From assembly GCA_002690655.1 (NCBI GenBank), contig NZFL01000013.1, forward strand, positions 56,203 through 120,202: 64,000 nt of DNA, given 5' to 3'. The notes under the pieces were generated by a model, which saw only the letters and a list, made by a program, of their open reading frames with translations, did no database searches and was not told where the DNA came from. This DNA is from Pedosphaera sp. GTDB lineage: Bacteria; Verrucomicrobiota; Verrucomicrobiia; Limisphaerales; AAA164-E04. A program made the translations under genes and the position numbers. Below, in pieces: positions 54,101 through 61,912 of the stretch (its first letter is position 1; each line of letters starts with the position of its first letter).

Positions 54101-54557
54101 GGTTCACGTGACCGATGGTGAGTTAACGACCACAAGACAACTGAACGTTGGGGTTCGAAAGGAAGGAAGCTCAGTCAGCTATGAAGACTGGTTGCTCAGT
54201 TTCTTTACCTTGAGCGAACGGGCAGACTCTGAGGTCAGTGGAGAAAACGCAGACCCTGACTCAGATGGTCATGTTAACCGTGATGAATTTGAAGCAGGGA
54301 CAGATCCTCGCGAGTTCAATAGTGTGACAAAAATCACCTCGGTTACTCTTGATAACGCAATGAATTTGCAACTGGAATTAAGCTCAGTTCCGGGAAGAGC
54401 TTATATTTTACAATCCAAAGCGAATCTCACGGATCGTTCCTGGAAACTGCTGGAATCCAAGCTTGCTGATGAAGGGGAATTGACTTTCCAGATTCAAAGA
54501 GAGCGCGAATCGTCCATGTTGTTTTTCCGGGTTATGATCGTCAAACCATTGAATTAG
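48102..54557 (+). CDS. Giant exported CotH/lamin-tail multidomain protein
   Basis: A 2151-residue secreted protein. Domains in order, approximately: signal peptide 1-28; lamin-tail domain 30-165 (VVISEFMASNG, DWIELYNPS); PA14-like 235-365 (GYWSFGVNSDDGFSLEVG); chitobiase C-like 540-615 (RYTLDGTEPSP); CotH kinase 663-1050 (SIVMDLDDMF, GIRVRGGFSR, YWGLYNTVERPEA); a second chitobiase-like 1100-1165 (YFTLDGSDPR); three more lamin-tail domains from 1167, 1335 and 1481; PKD-like 1655-1750; a beta-sandwich 1754-1925; a second PKD-like 1926-2040; and a calcium-binding DPDSDGHVNRDEF near 2050. CotH kinases phosphorylate proteins in spore coats. Extracellular PVC versions are thought to assist degradation or surface structures, but function here is unproven. 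A prepilin gene follows 150 bases downstream. Confidence 0.88.
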   Translation: MTMRNKWFLQVCVILCLTFSFSAQSKGQVVISEFMASNGLTAQDEDGGSSDWIELYNPSNVSVDLTGWFLSNDADNLTEWQFPSTILAPKELLIVWASGKDRKNPDKPLHTNFKLNSDGEFLALIHSDGVSLATAFNPYPTQYRDVSYGQGQVVSESVLLNSGADLKFRIADGPAESTQWYQSGFSDAHWSTGKAGIGYQAFTPGFTVQKIDARSPVRHINTAESVIKTPSLQLGSVTEVAPFLNFFDTGGAGNYGDDAPFPGVSIGVNQDDFVVLAIGTVIIPEDGYWSFGVNSDDGFSLEVGDQSMSFPNPRAPADTVAVMQFAKAGAYPVRLVFYERGGGAGLELFAAQGRFRRFDGSKFRLVGDVANGGLEVQTTVGAGGGNSSLQTDIIDQMHEQHSAFYSRIPFNVADPEQLESLTLKLKYDDGFVAFLNGVEVARDKAPSNVAWNSNATGIHGALQWESFAITTFMSELKSGSNLLAVQVLNAGADDADVFLDASLSEYKVEEKANHYFAEATPGELNAEGSLAFVADTKFDQDRGFYTSPFDLTIETSTEFALIRYTLDGTEPSPTNGRTFGDPVTINQTTTVRARAFREGYEPSNTDTQTYIFLEDVIQQASNGRAPEGWPAQWGSNTVDYGMDPEVVNHPDYRDTIIEDMQTIPSYSIVMDLDDMFGSSNGIYANPSRDGRQWERPCSVELIYPDGEDGFQINAGIRVRGGFSRSTNNPKHALRLFFRNEYGEPKLNYPVFGEDAAQSFDGFDLRTFQNYSWSFQGDSRGIFLRDQYNRDLQLAMGHNAERGEYVHLYINGMYWGLYNTVERPEASYGESYYGGDKDDYDVVKVEAGPYTINATDGNLEDWRTLFDAARAGFSSDAAYQRVLGNNPDGTRNPEYPVLVDVPNLIDYMLIILYGGNLDAPISNFLGNTRPNNFYSIRNRLGDFGFQHFVHDAEHTLLNVNQNRTGPYSAGSSFQYFNPQYLWQKLQDNDEFRLKVADHIHKHMFNGGVLTREQATELFLKRKEEIDRAVVAESARWGDSKRSDPFTRDNAWIRTINNVVNNFIRRRADIVFSQLQQDELYPDVNAPVLNQFGGIVGDGFLLEVNKGNANRVYFTLDGSDPRLMGGGFAPGARLYQGAIPITGQVQFAARGMSNGEWSALAKTDFIVERSFNELLVTEIMYHPNSDDPAVDEDDYEFIELKNTASTPLDLSGVFFTDGISFTFPNGFTMEPRAHLVLARNEAMFRSRYPTVSLAGIYTGSLNNGGERLTLNHAAGGIIFSLEYDDAQPWPVTPDGDGFSLVPLQTSQLHDQSQVSSWRASSQFWGSPGREDMNHGIPRILVTEILPHTDFPQVDSVELFNPGEEAADIGGWYLTDDKKVPSKYVFPQGTRIPSGAYLVVTESDFNSIPGIDPSFTFSSIGESVFLFSADAQGELTGYSHGFDFGASANGVSFGQYYTSGGQVHYPPQSQLTLGASNAEPLVGPVVINEIGYAPDAGKPEFLEIKNISNQRITLFDSEAPSNTWKVEGIGFSFPMGVLMDPDEIMLIVNVSPDQFRSVFAIPGNVRVFGPFEGNLQANGERIRLMRPDTPNITTDGEVVPMIAVDEVRYDNTLPWPDLSLSSGASIERLDSRSYGDDPINWRSSQDQPSPGVENDGNKAPIAIAGTDQAITVLSLPAVFELNGKVQDDGLPESSENLSVHWKQISGPGVLYFEDSGLAQTRVSAPGVGDWVVELSVSDGALISTSQLKLTVERLVGNQTLIASGSAWKYMDDDMAQPDQWVHLDFSDAEWKSGSAQFGYGDGDERTVISFGGNASDKAVTYYFRKAIQIARSSSVQSVKLGLIRDDGAIVYLNGQEILRHNLSEADVSHQTFALAAVGGDDENTFFESSVDPDLLVEGQNVIAVEIHQANATSSDISFDMQLSAELFPDNRAPEVELVDEITAEPGIWVALEGEWSDDGLPLQPGLTEVQWEQVSGPGEVSFQNDSLIPTMVRFPFTGDYLLQVHVTDGELTTTRQLNVGVRKEGSSVSYEDWLLSFFTLSERADSEVSGENADPDSDGHVNRDEFEAGTDPREFNSVTKITSVTLDNAMNLQLELSSVPGRAYILQSKANLTDRSWKLLESKLADEGELTFQIQRERESSMLFFRVMIVKPLN

Positions 54558-54707
54558 CAGAACAGAATTTCGATCTGACCAGCATACGAGAAAGTAAAAA
54601 AATATTATTTTTTGCTCCTGCTGAGCGCTCAAATCGTCTAGGAAGTAATGGTTCCCAAAACCAAGTGCGACGAAATAATGATATTTTGCCGTTATCATAA
54701 AAAGTTT

Positions 54708-55469
54708 ATGAAGATATCTTTTCCTTTATCTGTTGGTGCCTTGAGAAGCCGCAAGGGTTTCACGCTCATTGAGTTGTTGGTGGTCATCGCTATCATCGCC
54801 ATTCTTGCTGGTATGCTTCTTCCGGCTTTGTCGCGGGCCAAAGAAAAGGCTAGAACGATCAAGTGTAACAACAACATGCGTCAGCATGGTCTGGGCTTTG
54901 CCATGTATATTGATGATAATAATGACTTTTATCCTGCCTACGAGCAGTGGGGAGTGCTGGGGGGGAATACAGGTACGATGACCTTACATGGAGGGAATGT
55001 GCCAAGAGAGAGAAGACCGCTCAATGCCTACGTTCCCGCAGATGAAGCTTACCATTGTCCATCAGATAAAGGGGATTCACTTTGGATTAGTAACTTTCCA
55101 AAAGGTACCAAAACATGTTTCGACGCATGGGGTAATAGTTACTTAACAGTTTGGGCCGTTGAAACGCTGAGGATTCAGCATGTAACAGGTGATTCCAGAG
55201 CTGCAAAAGGCACCTCGCAGGCCACACCCATGAAAGGTTCTGCCTTAATCAAGGGCCCATCCAATAAACTGGTTACCGGAGATTGGCCATGGTGGGCAGA
55301 TCGAAATAAAAACGATAGAGAAAGTCAGTGGCATAATTTTAAAGGAGAGTATCGTTTCAACGTGCTGTTTGGAGATTCTCACACTGAATTTTTTCAGTTT
55401 CCATTGGAAGCTTACGATTGGAATTATGGGAATGCCCCTAAGCCTGACCCAGCTTTCAAATGGTGGTAA
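54708..55469 (+). CDS. Type II secretion-like prepilin
   Basis: A 253-residue protein from ATG 54708, the Met nearest the class III leader (the frame extends to 54648). Leader [17 protein letters not shown] ends in Gly17, then [18 protein letters not shown] and LLPALSRAK. The globular part has [19 protein letters not shown] and a late [13 protein letters not shown], a variant of the family's terminal DG motif. It is predicted to be a pseudopilin or minor pilin in the inner membrane. It follows the CotH giant by 150 bases on the same strand with no terminator seen between, so co-expression is possible. Confidence 0.88.
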   Translation: MKISFPLSVGALRSRKGFTLIELLVVIAIIAILAGMLLPALSRAKEKARTIKCNNNMRQHGLGFAMYIDDNNDFYPAYEQWGVLGGNTGTMTLHGGNVPRERRPLNAYVPADEAYHCPSDKGDSLWISNFPKGTKTCFDAWGNSYLTVWAVETLRIQHVTGDSRAAKGTSQATPMKGSALIKGPSNKLVTGDWPWWADRNKNDRESQWHNFKGEYRFNVLFGDSHTEFFQFPLEAYDWNYGNAPKPDPAFKWW

Positions 55470-55503
55470 GCATGAGGGGCTATCAAGCGCAGTAAATTCA
55501 GAT

Positions 55504-56937
55504 TTATTCGGTTTCCGTCTCTGGTAAAATCTCAACTCTCGTTTTCAAGGCAGCGATCATTCCTTCACTGAACCCTTCTTCGCCTTGGTTAATACTCTGC
55601 AGCATGTTCCTAAGTAATTTTCCGTATGGGGGAAGTGCGAGCCTCTCGGTTGAGCGCTGAGTCGGTTTATGGTAATTCTTCCATGCAATTTCTGACATGT
55701 TGCGATAACCCAGAGCTTGATCCTCATCCCCTATTGCAAGGAAATAAAGAAATTGCCTGATCAATCCGTTGATGATCACGCGCGCCTGGTTCATGTTGGC
55801 TTTGACAAGGTTTGATTCGAATCGATTGAGGGCAAATTCTTCCAGACTGATTCCTTTTGGCAAAGAGTCGGGAAATCGCGATTTCAGTTCACCGAACCAT
55901 TCGGATGATTCCGCGAGTCGATGGTGCAGGAAAAAATAGTAGGATGCATTTTGTAGAAACTCCTTATGAGCTCTGTCGATGGTGCTGTAGTAATTGGTAT
56001 CTTCCTCTTCGCCTCGAACTTTCAGAAACATAGCATGTGTGTATGGCGCTAGTTCAAGGTTTGGTGCGTAATCCAGCTTTTGGTCTACCTTGTTCTCGAT
56101 CAGGCGACCGCGTTCGAAAGCCAAGCTCATGGACTGCCAAATGACTCGTCGCAGAAAGTTAAGTTTACCTTCGCTGGCGGTTTCAAGTCCGGCCCAAGCC
56201 CAGTAAATTGCGTGGGTTTCCGGTAAACGCCAATCGTATTGCCCAAGGTTATCCTGAATTAATCGCATGCGCGTTATGTCCAGTCCATAGTTCTTCAACA
56301 ATGTATCACGCTTAGCAATTACCTGAGGGTCGGTAGAAGCTTCAATAGCTTTCAAGTCAGGGTGATCTCCAAGAATACGCCGCATCTCGGTAGCCCAGCG
56401 ACCCTTGTAATAAGCATGTTGAGTGTCAAACGTCCCTCCGATCTTGTCCTGAAAGATCCAGGCAAGTTCACGATAAATTTCCGATGACTGAGCGTTGTAA
56501 TTCAACGCCTCATCTCTCAATAGTTTGATTCCGCTCTGAATCCACCTCCATCTTTCATTGGGGGATTCGAACTGTTTGGAAATGTTATAAGTCATGTTCC
56601 AGGATTGGAAGGTCCAGACGGAAGAGAAGGTTGGTTGTAATTTTGTAATCCAATCTGCGAGTGACAGTGCCTCGAAGAATCTGCCTTCATCCTGTAATCG
56701 AGTGACGCGGAACCACAGAGCGTTTGCCATCAGTCCTCGAAAACCACCCAAAGCAACACTGGAAAAAGCCAGCAATGGAGGTGCATTCTTGAGTGGTTCC
56801 ATACGGGTTAATCCCAGCCTCTGACGATCCCTGTTCAGTCTTTTCTGAGTAAAGTGATTGGAGAAAACGGCAACTACAATCATAGCCAGGATCAATAAAC
56901 GATGAGTCAATTTATTAGATTGTAAATTTGAACTCAT
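55504..56937 (-). CDS. Membrane-anchored helical-repeat protein linked to ABC-2 permeases
   Basis: A 477-residue protein with one N-terminal membrane helix (about 13-28, LLILAMIVVAVFSNHF) and a mostly helical remainder rich in Trp, Tyr and Arg. Candidate TPR-like stretches are EALSLADWITKLQPTFSSVW and ALGYRNMSEIAWKNYHKP. I do not recognise a characterised family. It starts within the 4-base overlap with the permease gene at 56934, so it is translationally coupled to the two ABC-2 permeases. A role as a periplasmic partner of that transporter is likely but inferred. Confidence 0.65.
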   Translation of the reverse strand: MSSNLQSNKLTHRLLILAMIVVAVFSNHFTQKRLNRDRQRLGLTRMEPLKNAPPLLAFSSVALGGFRGLMANALWFRVTRLQDEGRFFEALSLADWITKLQPTFSSVWTFQSWNMTYNISKQFESPNERWRWIQSGIKLLRDEALNYNAQSSEIYRELAWIFQDKIGGTFDTQHAYYKGRWATEMRRILGDHPDLKAIEASTDPQVIAKRDTLLKNYGLDITRMRLIQDNLGQYDWRLPETHAIYWAWAGLETASEGKLNFLRRVIWQSMSLAFERGRLIENKVDQKLDYAPNLELAPYTHAMFLKVRGEEEDTNYYSTIDRAHKEFLQNASYYFFLHHRLAESSEWFGELKSRFPDSLPKGISLEEFALNRFESNLVKANMNQARVIINGLIRQFLYFLAIGDEDQALGYRNMSEIAWKNYHKPTQRSTERLALPPYGKLLRNMLQSINQGEEGFSEGMIAALKTRVEILPETETE

Positions 56938-58328
56938 TTTGCCAGTTCCTTCCTTTCAAAAATGAAAATCCCCCATCCGGCCAGAAGGCCGCTGAGCAGG
57001 CCACACAGAAATCCGAGGTGTTTGATCATTGCTATGGTCGAGATGCTGCGGCCCGTGATCAGGCTTTCAACGGGAGAAACAGAACGCAGGGTTTCAGTGA
57101 AATAGTAAAGTCCAGTAAATATTGGCACAAGGATCCAGTCAAGGTAACCCCAACTGGCATCTCCGGAGTCTTCCAATGTTGATATAGTACCCTCGCTGAC
57201 AATGGATTTAAAAAGTTGATCAGAGCTTGCGATTAAGATGAGGGTCAAGATAAGGAAAGTAGCAACTGGAAGAGAGGTAAACGTGGCAGCCCATAACCCC
57301 AAGGCAGCAAGCAATGTCATCCACGCAAATAGAACAAGCAAGCATTTGAAATAATTTACAGTGAAATCCCCATCTTTTATCAGGATTTCCAATCCGTCCT
57401 CCACCTTGAAAACAAGGCTTGACTCGGTATAGTTGTGGCACTCCACATGGAGATTGCCATTTTCGTCAATCAAGCTTGCAGGAACGGACCACTCATGAGT
57501 AAGCATCGGGCTTAAATTGAGTTCCTTTTCCCATTTTGAGGGCGAGTTAGGATCTCCAACAACCCACAGTGTTGGTTGATCTTTTGTGTTTTCGATCAAG
57601 GATGCATAAAATTTCACGCGCATCTGAATAAGCGCGTTGGGGGCGCCTTTGGCTTGAATTCCCGCATTCAAGTTCCAAATTCTGCGATGCATGGGCTTCA
57701 CGAGTTGATTCATCCACTGGACTTCCTCTCGAAGCATGCTGCGCACATAGGCTGGATCCATCGTAGCGATGTCGGGGTCCTGAATACGTCTGGCATAAAG
57801 CTGCTCAACCTCCCGTTCCACATCAGGAGCTGCCTCCTTGACACTTGCCCTGGAAGTAAGTGTGGAGGCATGAAGCCTTTTTTGTTCTTCTGGAGACAAA
57901 TCCCGGGCATGGAATGCGAGTAAACCATATATGCAAATACCAGTGATCACCAAAAGGTTTGCATTCAGAAATGAAATTCCCAGCCATTTACCTATCCAAA
58001 TTTCCCAGCGTGCCAAAGGTTTGCTAGCCAATAAAACAATATGATTACGCTGAAAATCCTGAGACATGACGCCACATGCCAGCCAGATCGTGGAGGCTCC
58101 AATGAGGATGCTTGCGGCCATCAGCGAATAGGTTAGCTGAACCTGAGCGAACATCTCCGCGCTGCCGTTATGGGTCACCAGGTAAGGAATAGAAAAGACG
58201 GATGTTATTAGAATCAGTAATAACCACGGGATAAGCTTGAATCGAAAAGCTGCTTTGATTGTTAGGGCAGCAACTGCGCGTAATCGTTGGACGCAAAGAG
58301 CCGTAGCTGAAGGTTTAAAGGCGGTCAT
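56934..58328 (-). CDS. ABC-2 type transporter permease subunit
   Basis: A 464-residue inner-membrane protein. Two N-terminal hydrophobic helices lie near 33-52 and 68-88, followed by SQDFQRNHIVLLASKPLARWEIWIGKW, which is typical of ABC-2 permeases. A helix at about 118-138, a large soluble loop (about 140-330) and a C-terminal cluster of four helices complete it. The loop has a coiled or helical part and a beta-rich part (SVPASLIDENGNLHVEC). It lies between the TPR-like gene and a second permease, with a 4-base overlap and a 5-base gap respectively. No ATP-binding subunit is encoded beside it. Substrate unknown. Confidence 0.78.
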   Translation of the reverse strand: MTAFKPSATALCVQRLRAVAALTIKAAFRFKLIPWLLLILITSVFSIPYLVTHNGSAEMFAQVQLTYSLMAASILIGASTIWLACGVMSQDFQRNHIVLLASKPLARWEIWIGKWLGISFLNANLLVITGICIYGLLAFHARDLSPEEQKRLHASTLTSRASVKEAAPDVEREVEQLYARRIQDPDIATMDPAYVRSMLREEVQWMNQLVKPMHRRIWNLNAGIQAKGAPNALIQMRVKFYASLIENTKDQPTLWVVGDPNSPSKWEKELNLSPMLTHEWSVPASLIDENGNLHVECHNYTESSLVFKVEDGLEILIKDGDFTVNYFKCLLVLFAWMTLLAALGLWAATFTSLPVATFLILTLILIASSDQLFKSIVSEGTISTLEDSGDASWGYLDWILVPIFTGLYYFTETLRSVSPVESLITGRSISTIAMIKHLGFLCGLLSGLLAGWGIFIFERKELAK

Positions 58329-58333
58329 GCTTT

Positions 58334-59296
58334 TTAACTCAATTCACGGTCTTCAAACAAAAGAACAGCCATGCCAAGGCTGATTGCAAGAGTTCCTACT
58401 GCGTATTGGCCGCATCTCAAGACGTAGGCCAGTGGTATGGATTTGTCATTGGCTAGAGCGTCACTCATCCAGAAAAGTTGCCAATTAGGTGTGATTGCAT
58501 ATAGACATTTTGCCCAGAAAACACCTTCCTCAGCGCGCGTGCCAAGGAAGTAATCTGATACCAGGCCACTCAAGAAAACAACTAGGCAAAGAATCAGTGT
58601 CGGTATGAGCGAAGCACGCGTGCTGCAGGCAATGGCAAAACCCGCCAGAGCGCACAAAGCAAATAGAAGCAATAGTACAGCCTGTAACATGCGCCAGTCC
58701 ACATCCTTGCCAAAGGATTGATGGCTCCAATCACGGTCCACGTAGTTCGCGGCGACGAAGGCTATGGTCATGCAAAACAACATGCTGATGACAGTAGGGC
58801 CTACAAATGGTTTCATGGCAAAAAAGTTGAGGCAAAGGCCGATGATGCAGGCCAGAGCAATGCCTGCGCCGTAAATGACAATGGCTGGGTAGTCTGGTGC
58901 CCCATAGACATCAAACGCCATTCTTGAGGATAACAAGGCGGCAAGGCATCCAGTGAAGCATTGCAATACAAGTGAGGATGCCAGTGCCGCGAATTTAGCA
59001 AGTATGAAAGTTACTCGTCCCACTGGCTTCGAGAGCACTGTCAGAGCGGTGCCAGATTCGATTTCCTCTCCGATAGAGAGAGAAGCCCCTAATACAGCGG
59101 TGAAAATTCCAGATAGAAATATCGTAGCCAGTATGCCTCCTTGGACCATGGATGTATCCTCTCCCGCGCCTGCATAATAAAGGCTGGCAAGAAACAACAT
59201 GAATACATTGGAGCTTACCATGATTACCAAATAAATGGGCTGGCGAATGAGTTCCATGAATCCATTCATGGCTATGTTTAAAAAAGCTCTAGTCAT
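58334..59296 (-). CDS. ABC-2 type transporter permease subunit
   Basis: A 320-residue membrane protein with about six to seven helices. It contains the ABC-2 feature GEEIESGTALTVLSKPVGRVTFILAKF (near 75-101), which couples to the ATPase. It is the first gene of a three-gene minus-strand operon with the larger permease and the helical-repeat protein. The gene upstream is an unrelated MFS transporter, so the ATPase must come from elsewhere. NosY/gliding-type exporters are the nearest general comparison. Confidence 0.8.
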   Translation of the reverse strand: MTRAFLNIAMNGFMELIRQPIYLVIMVSSNVFMLFLASLYYAGAGEDTSMVQGGILATIFLSGIFTAVLGASLSIGEEIESGTALTVLSKPVGRVTFILAKFAALASSLVLQCFTGCLAALLSSRMAFDVYGAPDYPAIVIYGAGIALACIIGLCLNFFAMKPFVGPTVISMLFCMTIAFVAANYVDRDWSHQSFGKDVDWRMLQAVLLLLFALCALAGFAIACSTRASLIPTLILCLVVFLSGLVSDYFLGTRAEEGVFWAKCLYAITPNWQLFWMSDALANDKSIPLAYVLRCGQYAVGTLAISLGMAVLLFEDRELS

Positions 59297-59355
59297 CTAG
59301 CTGTAAGCTCATTGTCGATGTTATGTGAAGCGGCAATGGACACTCCACGATCGGT

Positions 59356-60615
59356 TTACTCAGGCAAGGGTCTGCCTTTGGTTTCTGGAGCCATCCAGAT
59401 CATCAGCATACCTCCCAGATAAATCAATGTAATCATACTGCCCATGCGGGCGTAATCGCCGTCAAATGCTGCTACGAGCTGTCCTCCAGCGATGGCTCCG
59501 AAAGCCGCAAAAATTCTTCCTGAATTATATCCAACTCCTTGCCCAGTGGCACGAGATCGAGTGGGAAATAATTCAGGTAAATAGAGCGGAAACCAACCAT
59601 AAAATGCGGCAGTCGTCATTCCTGTCAAAAAAACAAGGAATTTGAACGTCGCTCCATATTCTGTTCCACTGCGATAAAGAGTGCCGCAAACAAGCAATGA
59701 GGATAAGCAGAGCAAGAAAAAGGCAGGGCGCCTTCCAATGCCTCCTCCGATCAAAGGGCCGGCGAGGCACCCGATAATCGCACCCATTGCACTCAACATG
59801 CCCACATCTGATTTAGCTGTTGGCAGGGTGTCGCCAACCATTTGATCAACCCAGACTGGAATCCATTGCACTGATCCCCATGTCCCGATTAATGCAATAG
59901 AGGAAAAGCAAATAGCAAGACAGGTGTTTTTAAGCAGTTTCTTGGAGAACACTTCTTTCAGTGGGTGATTGTTTTTGTTCTTGGAGATCGAGGCTTTCCA
60001 TCGCTCGGATTCAGGTACGAAGAGCCTGATGAAAAAGACAAGCATTGCAGGTAAGATCCCAACCAGCCACATCCATCGCCATGAATCTGTTGTGACCTCT
60101 TTGGCTTTGCTAACGGCTGCAATCAGTAAAAAACCGAAGTTAGCAGCGGCCCCGATAATGCCGGCCATGAGCGGTCTGAGTCGTTCAGGCCAGCATTCCA
60201 TGACCAATGCAACACCCAGAGACCATTCCCCTCCCATGCCAAGCGCTGCAAGAAAACGGAATAAAGCAAGGTGCCAGGGCTCCTGGGCAAAAAATCCTAA
60301 TCCCGTAAAAATGGAATAGGTTAGAATACTGGCCGACATTGCTTTGACGCGGCCGAAACGATCCCCAAACCATCCGAAAACAAAGCCACCAGCAGCTGCA
60401 CCCAATAAAAATACAGCGGTAATCCACCCCATCCATTGACCAACAAACGCGTCCACATTGTCTGAGCCCGTGTACATATCTGTCAGGGCGGGGCGGGCAA
60501 CTATGGGGAAGAGCCCCATCTCAAATCCGTCAAATAACCATCCGAGGAACGCAGCCAGTAAAACAAGCAAATGGCTTCTTCGAATCTTGATTGAATGACC
60601 TTCGGTGTTTGACAT
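59356..60615 (-). CDS. MFS transporter, SP/NanT-like group
   Basis: A 419-residue transporter with 12 predicted helices. LLAAFLGWLFDGFEMGLFPIVA opens helix 1. The MFS motif A is FGWFGDRFGRVKAM between helices 2 and 3, and helix 5 has the GGEWSLGVALVMECWPERLRP region typical of sugar/acid:H+ symporters. MSNTEG at 60615 is the chosen start. It lies 25 bases after the MetE-like gene on the same strand, so the two probably form an operon. It may import or export a compound linked to methyl or sulfur metabolism, but the substrate cannot be read from the sequence. Confidence 0.88.
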   Translation of the reverse strand: MSNTEGHSIKIRRSHLLVLLAAFLGWLFDGFEMGLFPIVARPALTDMYTGSDNVDAFVGQWMGWITAVFLLGAAAGGFVFGWFGDRFGRVKAMSASILTYSIFTGLGFFAQEPWHLALFRFLAALGMGGEWSLGVALVMECWPERLRPLMAGIIGAAANFGFLLIAAVSKAKEVTTDSWRWMWLVGILPAMLVFFIRLFVPESERWKASISKNKNNHPLKEVFSKKLLKNTCLAICFSSIALIGTWGSVQWIPVWVDQMVGDTLPTAKSDVGMLSAMGAIIGCLAGPLIGGGIGRRPAFFLLCLSSLLVCGTLYRSGTEYGATFKFLVFLTGMTTAAFYGWFPLYLPELFPTRSRATGQGVGYNSGRIFAAFGAIAGGQLVAAFDGDYARMGSMITLIYLGGMLMIWMAPETKGRPLPE

Positions 60616-60640
60616 GAAATGGTTAGTTGGAAGGCATTCG

Positions 60641-61645
60641 CTACTTGTCTTCGACAAGGTTTCTTCCAAGAACAAGACGCTTCATTTTTTCATCTGCCAC
60701 GGTTCTGGGAAGCATCCAAAACCCGCAATCAGGATGGATCCATCCGATCCGTTCAGGACCAAGTATTCTTGTTGCGCGATCCACTCGTTTTGCAATTAGA
60801 TCCTGACTTTCAACCTCATTGTCTTTGATGTCCACGACCCCAATCCCAAGTTTGATATCTGGTCTGAGATCATTGAAAGCCTCCAGTTCATCGTATCCCC
60901 TGCGGGCAAATTCCAACACAAGATGGTTGACATCAAGCTGATTGAAAAACTTGATCAGATGAGTCCAAAACCCTTTTTGAATAGATTGCCCCCCGTAATT
61001 CCCAAAGCAAAGATGCAATGCCCTCTCACCTTGAATGGCATTCAAAACCAGATTAATGGGTTCGTGTGCCCAACTCGCATCCTCTACATTGCCGGGTAAA
61101 TTTGCTTCATCGATCTGAACCATAGGGGCGTCTATGCCAGCAACTTGTTGAGCCAACACCCGAGCGATTGCATTCGTCAGTGTCTTGATGTCACCATAAT
61201 GACGATCATGGAGTGTTTTGGCTAACATGTAAGGTGAAGTCAACGTGAACATCATGGAGGAGTTACTTAATGATTTGATGGATTTCCAAGCTTCAGGAAG
61301 ATTTAAAGTACCTTCATGGATGGAGTTGGTGACCATACCCGGAGGCTTGGAACGAAATTGCATGCCAGTTGCCTGTTGATATTGGTGCCAGTCTTCGCGG
61401 CTTATCTGGTTACTCATACCTCCCATAGGCCTGATGAAATATTCAATCATGCCATTTGTCTCTGGGTGATTGACGTCAAATCGAGATAATTCACCATCAG
61501 AAATGATATCGATACCGGCTAGCTCCTGGGTCTTCACCACCGCTAACATGGCATCACGTAAATTTGGTGCAGTTGGGTAGGCCCTCAACCACGAGGGGAC
61601 GGGGTAACTGCCAACAACTTGGGTTTTGATCTGGTAGGTGCTCAT
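60641..61645 (-). CDS. MetE-like cobalamin-independent methionine synthase (C-terminal type)
   Basis: A 334-residue enzyme of the UROD/MetE-C superfamily. The fold opens with TQVVGSYPVPSWL. Zinc ligands of MetE are present in order: His211 and Cys213 in LHLCFGNYGG, Glu245 in LVLEFARRG and Cys307 in WIHPDCGFW. QIDEANLP supplies the substrate-binding Asp and Glu. It has only the C-terminal half of classical MetE (about 750 residues), like archaeal MetE and many short bacterial paralogues that transfer a methyl group to homocysteine or another thiol. Its gene is divergent from a SAM-riboswitch-controlled operon, which fits methionine metabolism. The methyl donor is unknown. Confidence 0.82.
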   Translation of the reverse strand: MSTYQIKTQVVGSYPVPSWLRAYPTAPNLRDAMLAVVKTQELAGIDIISDGELSRFDVNHPETNGMIEYFIRPMGGMSNQISREDWHQYQQATGMQFRSKPPGMVTNSIHEGTLNLPEAWKSIKSLSNSSMMFTLTSPYMLAKTLHDRHYGDIKTLTNAIARVLAQQVAGIDAPMVQIDEANLPGNVEDASWAHEPINLVLNAIQGERALHLCFGNYGGQSIQKGFWTHLIKFFNQLDVNHLVLEFARRGYDELEAFNDLRPDIKLGIGVVDIKDNEVESQDLIAKRVDRATRILGPERIGWIHPDCGFWMLPRTVADEKMKRLVLGRNLVEDK

Positions 61646-61710
61646 AATTCAGTGAGTAATACAATCGTGCTTTGCTTTGTCTAAAAAGCCAAGATTGTTT
61701 ACAAAACGAG

Positions 61711-61741
61711 TTGACATGAGTAAGGCAAGTTATCATTGTAT
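61711..61741 (+). promoter_or_regulatory. Possible sigma-70 promoter for the riboswitch operon
   Basis: TTGACA (61711-61716) is a consensus -35 element. The best downstream -10 candidates are TTGTAT (61736-61741, spacing 19) and TATCAT (61731-61736, spacing 14), neither at the ideal distance. It lies about 20 bases before the riboswitch. Confidence 0.35.
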
Positions 61742-61759
61742 CACGATCCGTTGATAAGA

Positions 61760-61892
61760 CGGTCTCATTCAGAGTGGTTGAGGGAACTGGCCCTATGAAA
61801 CCACGGCAACCGATTGGACAATGCCTCAATTGTTCGATGTCAAGGTGCCAATTCCAGCTTAAACCTGTTAAGGTTTGGGAAAGATGAGATGT
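61760..61892 (+). ncRNA. SAM-I (S-box) riboswitch
   Basis: The leader contains the conserved SAM-I core in order: AGGGAACTGGCCCTATGAAA (61781-61800), then CCACGGCAACC, a variable arm (TTGGACAATGCCTCAATTGTTC region), then AAGGTGCCAATTCCAGC, an arm AAACCTGTTAAGGTTT and GGAAAGATGAGA. TCTCAT (61763-61768) pairs with ATGAGA (61884-61889) as the P1 stem. SAM binding normally shuts off the downstream gene. The target is the threonine-synthase-like gene at 62008 with its ThiS-like and NIL-domain followers. The match to the S-box consensus is extensive and visible by eye. Confidence 0.95.
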
Positions 61893-61912
61893 TGACTGCC
61901 TCCCTCCAAGTG

